NCBI RefSeq assembly: GCF_013386765.1
Contig: NZ_JACARE010000020.1
Location: forward strand, 1 to 47,476
Source: Pseudomonas yamanorum
GTDB taxonomy: Bacteria; Pseudomonadota; Gammaproteobacteria; Pseudomonadales; Pseudomonadaceae
Length of the DNA: 47,476 nucleotides
Direction of reading: 5' to 3'
This document shows positions 1-8,266 of the stretch, piece by piece (within the stretch, counting starts at the first letter, position 1; every line of letters starts with the position of its first letter). A program made the position numbers and the translations under genes. The notes under the pieces are model-generated. The model saw nothing but the letters and a program-made list of their open reading frames with translations. It ran no database searches and had not been told where the DNA came from.

Positions 1-145
1 TCGTGCTGCCTGCGTTCGGGCACACCGAGCATTAGCGAGGTGCCGAGTGGTGGGGCAAGAGCGTTTTGCTTACTTTTGCGCTTTTCAAAAGTGAGCCGCT
101 GTAAGAGCGGAACCAATCGTGGCCGTTACAAAAATAACGGATATG
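1..145 (+). repeat. Three-hairpin intergenic repeat, left copy
   Basis: The stretch contains three consecutive short inverted repeats: ACTTTTG/CAAAAGT at 72-78 and 86-92, CCGCT/AGCGG at 96-100 and 106-110 around a GTAAG loop, and CCGTTA/TAACGG at 123-128 and 135-140. A diverged inverted copy closes the window at 47403-47476. The pairing is kept although bases differ, so the element is probably a structured repeat. The preceding bases 1-71 read like the extended part of a common Pseudomonas intergenic repeat. The rest of the gap up to fecI (146-268) is C-rich and shows no gene. Confidence 0.7.
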
Positions 146-268
146 TACACCTCAGCCCCCCCAACCCCCCGCATTGCACCCACGCCCCAGAGCCGATAGT
201 CTTGCAAACTGTTACCAACAACCCAATGCCCCAGCACTCCCGGGACCATTGGGTAAAAGGAGAGGTTT

Positions 269-778
269 GTGAACATCGGACAGTTCGCCTTTCAACGCCA
301 GGTTGAAAATCTATACGTCGACAACAACAGCTGGCTACGCACCCTGTTGCGCAATAAGCTGGGCAACGCGTTCGACGCCGCCGACCTGGCCCACGACGTC
401 TACCTGCAACTCATGCGCAAGGGCCAACTCCCGCCCACCGGCGAGTCCCGGCGCCACCTCACCCAGATCGCCAACGGCCTGGTCATCGACCTCTACCGCC
501 GCCGCCAGATCGAATCCGCCTACCTGCAAGCCCTGACCCTGTTACCCGAACCCTGCGCCGCCGATGAAGAAACCCGCGCCCTGGCCATCGAAGCCCTGAT
601 CGAAATCGACGCCGCCCTGCACAGTCTCCCACCCAAGGCCCGCCAGGCCCTGTTGCTGTGCAAGCTCGACGGCCTGAGCTACCGCGAGATCGCCGCCCAA
701 CTGCAAGTCTCCATCTCCTCGGTAGAAAAATACATCGCCGCCGGCCTGTTGGCCTGCTACCAGACCCTGCACGGCTGA
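269..778 (+). CDS. ECF sigma factor, FecI type
   Basis: This 169-residue protein is an RNA polymerase sigma factor of the iron-starvation (FecI) group, which directs transcription of iron-uptake genes when a partner FecR relays an outer-membrane signal. Region 2 lies around residues 10-75 and region 4 around 105-165, with the sigma-4 helix-turn-helix near LSYREIAAQLQVSISSVEKY. The start is a GTG at 269, preceded by AAAGGAGAGG. It is followed 9 bases later by a fecR gene, the usual pair. No TonB-dependent receptor gene follows; two ABC transporter genes come next instead, which may be the regulated target. Confidence 0.9.
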   Translation: MNIGQFAFQRQVENLYVDNNSWLRTLLRNKLGNAFDAADLAHDVYLQLMRKGQLPPTGESRRHLTQIANGLVIDLYRRRQIESAYLQALTLLPEPCAADEETRALAIEALIEIDAALHSLPPKARQALLLCKLDGLSYREIAAQLQVSISSVEKYIAAGLLACYQTLHG

Positions 779-787
779 CCCGTCGCG

Positions 788-1744
788 ATGTCGATCGAGC
801 AGCCCATTTCCCCCGCTATCATTGAGCGCGCCACCGCCTGGATGGCCCGCCTGTGGGCCGATGACGCCAGCGAGGATGACCACGCCAACTGCCTGCGCTG
901 GCGCGCCGAACACCCCCACCACGAACTGGCATGGACCCGCCTGCTGGGCTTCGAGCAAAAACTCCACAGCGTACCGGCGCCAGTAGCCAAACACACCCTG
1001 GCCGAACCCGCTGCCCCCGACTCCCTCAACCGGCGCAGTACCCTGCGACTGCTGGGCCTGTTGGTCGCAGCCGGCAGCCTCGCCTACGGCGTGCGCCGCA
1101 CCGACACCTGGCAACTGGCGAGTGCCGGGCACAGCACCCGCACCGGCGAAGTGCGCGAGGTCGCATTGCCCGACGGCACCCGCGTGGTGCTGGCGTCTGC
1201 CTCGGCGATTGACGTGCAGTTCGACGACCACCAGCGCCTGGTACTGCTGCGGGCCGGCGAGGTGTTCATCACCACCGCGCCTTCACCCCGGCCGTTTCGG
1301 GTGCAGACGCGCCAAGGCCTGCTTCAGGCCCTGGGCACACGTTTCAGCGTGCGCCAATGCGACGACAGTTGCCGGTTGGCGGTGCTGGAGGGCGCCGTGC
1401 AGGTGCAGCCCGAACACGGCGCGGGCGTGCGGGTGGATGCCGGCCACGGCGCAAGCATTTCCAGGAATCAGGTGAAACCCATCGCGCAGGTGACAGACCG
1501 CAGCGTCGCCTGGGTCAAGGGCCTGTTGGTGGCCGACGGTACGCGGCTCGATGAGCTGGTCGCCGAACTGGCGCGCTACCGTCCGGGTGTGCTGCGTTGT
1601 GCGCCGGAGGTGGCCATGCTCCGGGTCAGCGGCGTGTTGCACCTGGCCGATACCGACCTGGCCCTGGACAACCTGGCGGCTGCGTTGCCAATACAGGTGA
1701 TCCGGCGCACCCGCTACTGGGTGACCGTCAGCGCCCCTGCCTGA
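788..1744 (+). CDS. FecR-type anti-sigma/sigma regulator
   Basis: This 318-residue single-pass inner-membrane protein controls the sigma factor encoded just upstream. The cytoplasmic N-terminal domain (residues 1-75) has the usual W-rich pattern (WMARLWADD, HELAW). One membrane segment lies near residues 84-98, preceded by a twin arginine (NRRSTLRLLG), in line with the Tat dependence reported for E. coli FecR. The periplasmic FecR domain follows at about 108-200, with a C-terminal STN-like segment that would contact a receptor. Length is normal for the family. The partner receptor is not in view. Confidence 0.9.
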   Translation: MSIEQPISPAIIERATAWMARLWADDASEDDHANCLRWRAEHPHHELAWTRLLGFEQKLHSVPAPVAKHTLAEPAAPDSLNRRSTLRLLGLLVAAGSLAYGVRRTDTWQLASAGHSTRTGEVREVALPDGTRVVLASASAIDVQFDDHQRLVLLRAGEVFITTAPSPRPFRVQTRQGLLQALGTRFSVRQCDDSCRLAVLEGAVQVQPEHGAGVRVDAGHGASISRNQVKPIAQVTDRSVAWVKGLLVADGTRLDELVAELARYRPGVLRCAPEVAMLRVSGVLHLADTDLALDNLAAALPIQVIRRTRYWVTVSAPA

Positions 1745-1835
1745 AAATTATTTCCGGTTCCGATTGAGGGTTTTGGCTGCTCGTTCGGAAGATAAGGTAA
1801 GGGCGAGCAAAAGCTCATTCAGTCAGGGAGACTTC

Positions 1836-3629
1836 ATGAGTAACAGGGATACGGCTGCGGCCAAACCCAGGGGCCGGGGCGCGGTCTCGCAGGTATTGCG
1901 GCCGGCACGCGGGCGACTGATCGCCGCCGCACTGCTGGCCGGTGTGGGCAGCATGCTGACGCTGGTGCCGCTGGGCGGCATCGTGCATATCGCCAGGATC
2001 GCCCTCGGCGAGCCGTCGATTGCCCAGGCATCGGGCGAGGTGTGGTTGACCATCATCGTCAGCCTGGCGAGCCTGTTCGCGGGCATGTTGTTGATGACGG
2101 TTGCCGAGGCTGTGGCGCATCTGGCCGACAACCACATCACTCGCCATTTGCGCCTGGCCATCGCCGAGCGTCTGAGCCAGGTGCCGCTGGGCTGGTTCAC
2201 CGAGCGGGCGTCCGGTGAGGTCAAGCAGGCGCTGCAGGACGACATCGGCACCTTGCATAGCCTGACGGCGCATTTCTATACCACCGTGGGCCGCTGTGCC
2301 GGGGCGGTCTTGCTGGCGGTGGTCTATCTGTTCACGGTTGACTGGCGTATGGCGCTGGTCTCGCTGCTGCCGTTTCCGGGGTTTTTCCTGTTCTTTGCCA
2401 GGGCGATGAAAGCCAGCGGCAGCAACATGGGCTCCTTTGTCGAGCGCATGACCCGGGTCAATAACGCGGTGGTCGAGTTCGTCAACGGCATTCCGGTGGT
2501 CAAGGCCTTCGGCGCGACCGGCAAGGCCCACGCGAGTTACCGTGAGGCAGTGGATGATTTCAGCGAGGCGTTCGTTGAGTTCACCCGGCCGCTGGTGGGG
2601 ACGATGGCCAATGCCAACGCGATGATCGCCCCGGTGACCGTGCTCGCAATGGTGCTGACGTTCGGCCTGGTATTTGTGAGTCTTGGCTGGATTGAGGCCG
2701 TCGACGTGCTGCCATTTGCCATTGTCGCACCGGGTATTTGCGCGCCGCTGATGCTGCTGAGTTACATCACCCACGATCTGAACAACGCCGTGGGTGCCGC
2801 CGAACGTATGCAGGCACTCCTCGCGACACCGGTGCTGGCGCAGGTGGCCCCGGGGTCCGAGCGGCTGCCCAAGGACGCCGAAGTGCGCGTCGAACACCTC
2901 GGCTACGCCTACCACCCGCAGCACCCTGTGCTGTCGGATATCAGCTTCACCCTCAAGCCCGGCACCGTGACCGCCATCGTCGGCGCCTCGGGCTCGGGCA
3001 AGTCGACCCTGGCGCGCCTGCTGCTGCGTTTTTTCGATCCGACCGAGGGGCGTATCACCCTGGGCGGCGTCGACCTGCGACAGATCGAGACCGCGCAGCT
3101 CTACAGCCTGATCGGTTTTGTGCTGCAGGAGGTGCGCTTGATTCATGCCAGCGTTGCCGAAAACATCGCCCTCGGCCGGCCCAGCGCCAGCCAGAAGGAG
3201 ATCGAGGCGGCCGCACGCGCCGCGAATATCCATGAGTGCATCATCGGCTTGCCCCGGGGCTACGCCTCGGTGATCGGTGAGGACGCGCAGCTGTCCGGTG
3301 GCGAGCAGCAGCGCATCAGCATCGCCCGTGCGGTATTGCTGGCACCCCCGGTGCTGGTGCTGGACGAGCCCACGGCCGCCGCCGATGCCGGGAACGAGGT
3401 GGCGATCCAGGAGGCGCTCTCGCGTTTTGCCCAGGGCCGCACGCTGCTGGTGATCGCCCACCGCCTCGATACGGTGATGCACGCCGACCACATCATCGTG
3501 CTGGAAAACGGTCGCATCGTTGAGCAGGGTAACCATCCTCGACTGATCGCACAGGAAGGCCGCTACGCACGCCTGTGGGCGTCGGGCGGTTACAAACAGA
3601 CCCGTGAACAGGCGCTGCCGACATGCTGA
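1836..3629 (+). CDS. ABC transporter, fused permease/ATPase (PchH/YbtP/IrtA-like)
   Basis: This 597-residue half-transporter has a six-helix membrane domain (residues 25-325) fused to an ATPase. Walker A is GASGSGKST (383-391), the signature LSGGEQ (486-491) and Walker B VLVLDE (506-511). It should pair with the next gene product, whose start overlaps its stop. Heterodimers of this kind sit in siderophore loci (pchHI, ybtPQ, irtAB) and act in siderophore-iron handling at the inner membrane. Association with FecI/FecR supports an iron role, but the substrate is unknown. The start at 1836 is chosen for its AGGGAG ribosome site; an in-frame upstream extension to 1764 lacks one. Confidence 0.85.
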   Translation: MSNRDTAAAKPRGRGAVSQVLRPARGRLIAAALLAGVGSMLTLVPLGGIVHIARIALGEPSIAQASGEVWLTIIVSLASLFAGMLLMTVAEAVAHLADNHITRHLRLAIAERLSQVPLGWFTERASGEVKQALQDDIGTLHSLTAHFYTTVGRCAGAVLLAVVYLFTVDWRMALVSLLPFPGFFLFFARAMKASGSNMGSFVERMTRVNNAVVEFVNGIPVVKAFGATGKAHASYREAVDDFSEAFVEFTRPLVGTMANANAMIAPVTVLAMVLTFGLVFVSLGWIEAVDVLPFAIVAPGICAPLMLLSYITHDLNNAVGAAERMQALLATPVLAQVAPGSERLPKDAEVRVEHLGYAYHPQHPVLSDISFTLKPGTVTAIVGASGSGKSTLARLLLRFFDPTEGRITLGGVDLRQIETAQLYSLIGFVLQEVRLIHASVAENIALGRPSASQKEIEAAARAANIHECIIGLPRGYASVIGEDAQLSGGEQQRISIARAVLLAPPVLVLDEPTAAADAGNEVAIQEALSRFAQGRTLLVIAHRLDTVMHADHIIVLENGRIVEQGNHPRLIAQEGRYARLWASGGYKQTREQALPTC

Positions 3630-5365
3630 AAACCTTTATCGAACTGTTGGGCGACGACGTCCCGGTGTTGCATCGCTATGTCGGCAAGGTGGTGTTCTAC
3701 GGCGCGTTGTGCGGGCTGACCATCGCTGCGCTGGTGCCGGTGCTGACCGACATGCTCAACGGTGATCTTGCCGAAGCCGCGCTGTGGCTGGTGGTGTTTC
3801 TGGCAGCGGTGGCAACGTGTTGGGCCACCCGGCGGGAAGTCGAAAAGGCCGGTGTCGCAGTGGGTGTGGCGGTGCTGCAAGGCGGTCGTCAGCGCATCGG
3901 CGATCATGTGGCCGGATTGCCTGTGGGCTGGTTCACGCCCGATAACACCGCGCGACTCAACCATGTGGTGACCCAAGGCATGATGGCCGTGGCCCAGTTG
4001 CCCGCCCATGTGTTTACCCCGGTGCTCAGCGGCGTGGTGACGCCATTGGTGCTGGTGCTCGCGCTGTTTGTGCTGAACTGGAAAATGGGGCTCATTGCGT
4101 TAGTCGCGCTGCCGATGCTCGGCGCTGCATTTTGGTTCAGTGCGCGGCTGGGGCGGCGTGCCGACCGGGCGTTCCAGCGTAGTTCGGCCGAGACCAGCCA
4201 GCGCATGCTGGAGTTCGCCCAGTCGCAGTCGGTGTTGCGCGCGTTCAGTGGTGGCGGCAGTACGGTGTTCCTGCAACGGGCGATTGAGCAGCAGCATGCG
4301 ACCGGGGCACGCTTGATTCTTCTGTCGGCGACCTCGGTGCTGCTGAATATGTGGCTTGTGCAGATGGTATTCGCCGCGTTGTTGATTGCCGCCGCACTGT
4401 GGCTTGACGCGTACCTGGGGAATGCCTTGCACGTGGGCTCGGTGATTGCGGTGATGGTGTCGCTGTTGCTGGTCAGCCGCTTCATTGACCCGCTGCTGGA
4501 GGTGGCCGGCTATGGCGAGACCTTGCGCGGTGCCGGCGGGCAACTTGAGGCGGTGCGCGAGATCCTCGCTGCTTCGCCGCTGAAGGAGCCGGGCGCGCCG
4601 CAATCTCCACGGGATGCCTCGGTGGAACTGTTTGACGTGAGTTTTCGACACCCGGCCGGTCCCAGGGACGTGCTGCGGGGGGTGAACCTGCGTATCGAGC
4701 CCGGCAGCATGACCGCGCTGGTGGGGGCTTCCGGCTCGGGCAAGACCACGCTATTGCGCCTGGTCGCACGGTTTTTCGAGGTCAGTCAGGGCCAGGTGTG
4801 TGTCGGGGGCGTGGACGTGCGGCAGATGTCCGGCGAGCAACTCAACGCGCAGATCAGCCAGATCTTCCAGGATACCTACCTGTTCCAGGGTAGCGTCGCC
4901 GACAACATTCGCCTCGGCAAACCCGACGCCAGCGACGCGCAAGTACTGGAGGCCGCGCGGCAGGCTGGTGTGCAAGAGCTTATCGAGCGCCTGCCCATGG
5001 GCCTGTCGACCACGGTGGGTGAGGGCGGGGCACGCCTGTCCGGTGGCGAGCGTCAGCGTGTCGCCATCGCCCGTGCGTTGATCAAGGGTGCGCCGATCCT
5101 GCTGGTGGACGAAGCCACTGCGGCACTGGACGCGGAAAACCAGGCGATCATCGCCGACACCCTGGCGCGCCTGCGCGGCAAGTGCACGTTGATCGTGATC
5201 GCGCATCAGTTGTCGACGGTGGTGATGGCCGACCAGATCGTGGTGCTCGACGAGGGGCGGGTCGTGGAGCAGGGCACGCCTGAACAGTTGACGGCCCGCC
5301 AAGGGCGGTATGCGCGGTTCCTGGCGCAGCGGCGGGCGTCGAAGGGGTGGCGTATCGCTTGGTAG
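3623..5365 (+). CDS. ABC transporter, fused permease/ATPase (PchI/YbtQ/IrtB-like)
   Basis: This 580-residue partner of the preceding half-transporter starts inside the preceding gene's last codons (7-base overlap), so the two are probably translated together. It has membrane helices across residues 20-290, Walker A GASGSGKTT (368-376), signature LSGGERQRVAIARAL and Walker B ILLVDE. Neither member contains a siderophore-interacting reductase domain such as the one fused to mycobacterial IrtA. Expected place: inner membrane. Role in iron-siderophore uptake or cytoplasmic iron release is inferred from family and from the upstream fecIR pair. No siderophore synthesis gene is in view. Confidence 0.85.
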   Translation: MLKTFIELLGDDVPVLHRYVGKVVFYGALCGLTIAALVPVLTDMLNGDLAEAALWLVVFLAAVATCWATRREVEKAGVAVGVAVLQGGRQRIGDHVAGLPVGWFTPDNTARLNHVVTQGMMAVAQLPAHVFTPVLSGVVTPLVLVLALFVLNWKMGLIALVALPMLGAAFWFSARLGRRADRAFQRSSAETSQRMLEFAQSQSVLRAFSGGGSTVFLQRAIEQQHATGARLILLSATSVLLNMWLVQMVFAALLIAAALWLDAYLGNALHVGSVIAVMVSLLLVSRFIDPLLEVAGYGETLRGAGGQLEAVREILAASPLKEPGAPQSPRDASVELFDVSFRHPAGPRDVLRGVNLRIEPGSMTALVGASGSGKTTLLRLVARFFEVSQGQVCVGGVDVRQMSGEQLNAQISQIFQDTYLFQGSVADNIRLGKPDASDAQVLEAARQAGVQELIERLPMGLSTTVGEGGARLSGGERQRVAIARALIKGAPILLVDEATAALDAENQAIIADTLARLRGKCTLIVIAHQLSTVVMADQIVVLDEGRVVEQGTPEQLTARQGRYARFLAQRRASKGWRIAW

Positions 5366-5396
5366 ACCCGCCAGGGCGGCGGGCCTGAAAGGTTAC

Positions 5397-7136
5397 TCAG
5401 AGCTTCGGCAGTTGCCCGATGCGGCCCATCATTTCAGTGACGATCTGCAGGTCCAGCAGGAACTGGTCGACGGTCTTGAACTCGTTGTCGGTATGGCCGG
5501 TGTACTTGACCTCTGGCCGCGCCAGGCCGAACTGCACGCCGTTGGGCAACTCATGCACGGAGGTGGCGCCGGCCGAGGTGCCGTACTTGTGCTCCATGCC
5601 CAGGTTCTCGCTGGCCACCGCCAGCAGCGCCTTGACCCACTCGCCTTCAGGGTTGCGGTACATCGGCTCGGCGATCGAGTAGTCAAAACTCACGGCCACG
5701 TGGTTTTTCTTGGTCCAGGCTGCCAGCTTGTCGGCGATTTCAGCCTTGAGCACTTGCGGCGACTTGCCCTTCGGTACCCGCAGGTTGACTGCCAGCTTGA
5801 AGGTGTTGTCGTCCTCGCCCACATAGGTCAGCGAGGTGGTCAGCGGCCCCATGAACGCATCGGAGAAGCCCACGCCCAGCTTGCCGCCAAGGTAGTCCAG
5901 GCCCCAGTTGTTGGCGGCGTAACGCGCGGCGTCGGTGAACTGGTTGTGCTTGAGCGCCACCTTGCCGTCGAGGCTGTTGAGGAAGTCGAGCACCCGGGCG
6001 ACCGGGTTCACCCCGGATTGCGGTTCGGAGGAGTGGGCGGACACGCCGGTGACGGTCAACTGCACGTCCTTGCCGACCACCTTGGCCGCCACTTCGAAGT
6101 CGCCGCCATTGCGCTTGGCGTACTCGCTGCCGGCCTTTTGCAGGCTGGCGGCCAGTTCGGCGGGCTTGTCGCTGAGCAAGGTCACCACCGATGCCGACGG
6201 AATCTGGTTGGTGGCCTTGCCGCCGGTCATCGAGATGATTTCTGCGCCTTTGCCTTCAGCCTTGCGCTTGGGGAACTTGGCCATGACCGTGCCGTAGCCT
6301 TTCTCGGCGATCACCACCGGGTAGCCGCCGTCCAGCGCCAGGTTGTAGTTAGGCGTTGGGTTGTGTTCGAAATAGTACGGGATCGCGTCGCCGGAGGTTT
6401 CCTCGGTAGTGTCCACCAGCAGCTTGAAATTGCGCGCCAGGGGCAGCTTCTCTTCCTTGATCACCTTCATCGCGTACATCGCCACCACGATGCCGTTCTT
6501 GTCATCTTCGGTGCCGCGGCCATACATGCGGTCGCCGATCAGCGTGACCTTGAACGGGTCGAGCTTGGTGCCGTCTTTCAGCACCCAGTTCTCCGGGGTT
6601 ACCGGCACCACATCGGCGTGGGCGTGGATACCGACCACTTCATCGCCGCTGCCTTCCAGGGAAATCTCGTAGACGCGGTTGTCGATATTGCGGAAATTCA
6701 GGTTGAACGACTCGGCGAGGCTCTTGATCTTGGCGGCGATCTTGATGAACTCGGGGTTGTCATGCTGAGCCACACCGGCCACCTGGAAGGTCGGAATCTC
6801 CACCAGCTCGCGCAGGGTTTCGGTGGCGGCTGCGCCGTACTTCACCCGCGCATACAGGCCCAGCAGGCGGTGAATTTCGTTCTGCTGGTCAGCGCTCAGG
6901 TCCTTGTTGTCTAGGAAGGCACTGATGGCCGGGCCGAGGTTGTCGCTCTTGGCCACATCACTCTTGGCCAGGCTGGCGAGGAACTGCCGGAAATCCTTGA
7001 CCGAGGCATCGCTGAAGGTCTTCAGGATGACGGCGTTGTGTTGTGGGGTGAGGTTGGCTTGAGCCTGGGTGGTGAACACCGAAAGGCTGGCCGCCATCAG
7101 GGTGGCTACGGCCAGTTGCTTGAGGGAAAAATCCAT
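5397..7136 (-). CDS. Exported M20-family dipeptidase
   Basis: This 579-residue zinc peptidase of the M20/PepV-like group has a signal peptide (residues 1-27, cleavage after TQAQA), so it should act in the periplasm. Metal-site motifs are visible in order: HAHADVVP, GRGTEDDKNG, the catalytic Glu pair in DTTEETSGD, and a late HTDNEF. The family removes amino acids from dipeptides or other short peptides. The start at 7136 puts the signal peptide at the N-terminus and has AAAGGA 12 bases upstream; ATG 7148 lies directly against that site and is less likely. The gene stands alone, convergent with the ABC gene upstream. Confidence 0.88.
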   Translation of the reverse strand: MDFSLKQLAVATLMAASLSVFTTQAQANLTPQHNAVILKTFSDASVKDFRQFLASLAKSDVAKSDNLGPAISAFLDNKDLSADQQNEIHRLLGLYARVKYGAAATETLRELVEIPTFQVAGVAQHDNPEFIKIAAKIKSLAESFNLNFRNIDNRVYEISLEGSGDEVVGIHAHADVVPVTPENWVLKDGTKLDPFKVTLIGDRMYGRGTEDDKNGIVVAMYAMKVIKEEKLPLARNFKLLVDTTEETSGDAIPYYFEHNPTPNYNLALDGGYPVVIAEKGYGTVMAKFPKRKAEGKGAEIISMTGGKATNQIPSASVVTLLSDKPAELAASLQKAGSEYAKRNGGDFEVAAKVVGKDVQLTVTGVSAHSSEPQSGVNPVARVLDFLNSLDGKVALKHNQFTDAARYAANNWGLDYLGGKLGVGFSDAFMGPLTTSLTYVGEDDNTFKLAVNLRVPKGKSPQVLKAEIADKLAAWTKKNHVAVSFDYSIAEPMYRNPEGEWVKALLAVASENLGMEHKYGTSAGATSVHELPNGVQFGLARPEVKYTGHTDNEFKTVDQFLLDLQIVTEMMGRIGQLPKL

Positions 7137-7341
7137 TGCTGAGGGCATTCCTTTGCAGGGAGTGAGTGAGAAATGTCTGATCGAAAGGTCAGAAACAATT
7201 TCACACACTACCATCGGGAGGTGGGAGGAGGGGAGTGCCTGAGTCGGAAATTTCCCAGAGAAATGCGCGGCGCCCCACAGAGCGGGAAGCTCCGGTATGG
7301 TTCTCTGCTTGGGGTGTTATTTGTGCAAAGGAGTGATGTTG

Positions 7342-8259
7342 ATGAAGCTTTCAGACCGTTACCGCGGCAGCCTGCTTGGCCTGGCGTGTGGTGATGCGGT
7401 AGGGACCACGGTTGAGTTCATGCGCCGTGGTTCGTTTGCTCCGGTTACCGATATGGTCGGTGGTGGACCCTTCCAGCTTTTGCCGGGCCAGTGGACGGAT
7501 GACACGTCCATGGCGCTGTGTCTGGCCGAAAGCCTGCTGCGCAAGAGTGGTTTTGACGCTGCCGATCAGATGGGGCGTTATCTGAACTGGTGGAAGTGGG
7601 GCTATCTGAGCTCGACGGGGGAGTGTTTCGATATTGGTACGACGGTTCGTGATGCATTGGCGCAGTATCAGCTCAGCGGTGACCCGTTCGCAGGCTCTAC
7701 GGACCCATACTCGGCGGGTAACGGGTCGATGATGCGCCTGGCTCCGCTGGTGCTGTTCTATTTTCCTGATGCCGAGCGGCTGCGTGAGTTCACCGTCGAC
7801 AGTTCTCGCACTACCCATGGCGCGTTGGAGGCGATTGAGTGCTGCCTGGTACTGGCGGAGTGTATTGCGAACGCGCTGCGCGGAGATCCGAAAGCGCAGG
7901 TAGTGAAGGTGGACTATCTGAAGTTAAGCCAACCCAAAGTTGCCGACATTGCCAGCGGCCACTACCTCGATAAGGCGCGCAGCGACATCGTTGGTTCGGG
8001 TTACGCAGTGGCTTCGCTTGAGGCGGCGTTGTGGTGTTTTCATCACACCGACAGCTTTGCCGAAGCCGTTTTGGTCGCGACAAACCTGGGCGATGACGCC
8101 GACACCACTGCGGCAATCGTGGGGCAGTTGGCCGGCGCGTATTACGGTGTGCAAGGCATTCCGGCCGAATGGCTGGGCAAGCTATGGCAGCGTGAAGATA
8201 TTCAGGAAACTGCCGACGCGTTGTTTCAGGCTGCACAAATCCAGGCTGCCGCATTTTAG
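7342..8259 (+). CDS. ADP-ribosylglycohydrolase (DraG-like)
   Basis: This 305-residue all-helical enzyme of the ADP-ribosyl-crysin/DraG fold removes ADP-ribose from a modified target. Dinuclear Mg-site motifs are present: GDAVGTTVEF near the N-terminus, TDDT (52-55), NGSMMR and GDDADTTAAI (250-259). The start at 7342 has AAAGGAG eight bases upstream; an ATG at 7336 is too close. The gene ends seven bases from the stop of rtcR on the other strand. No ADP-ribosyltransferase is in the window, so the substrate is open: a protein, a small molecule, or an RNA end are all possible. Confidence 0.85.
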   Translation: MKLSDRYRGSLLGLACGDAVGTTVEFMRRGSFAPVTDMVGGGPFQLLPGQWTDDTSMALCLAESLLRKSGFDAADQMGRYLNWWKWGYLSSTGECFDIGTTVRDALAQYQLSGDPFAGSTDPYSAGNGSMMRLAPLVLFYFPDAERLREFTVDSSRTTHGALEAIECCLVLAECIANALRGDPKAQVVKVDYLKLSQPKVADIASGHYLDKARSDIVGSGYAVASLEAALWCFHHTDSFAEAVLVATNLGDDADTTAAIVGQLAGAYYGVQGIPAEWLGKLWQREDIQETADALFQAAQIQAAAF

Positions 8260-8266
8260 ATATCCA

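Noticed and set aside
1815..3536. Long minus-strand open frame opposite the first ABC gene
   Set aside because: It lies wholly on a clearly coding gene, is rich in His/Gln/Arg, and has no family pattern; it follows from high GC in the third codon position.
5310..6914. Long plus-strand open frame opposite the dipeptidase
   Set aside because: It is an antisense shadow of the M20 dipeptidase and has no recognisable domain.
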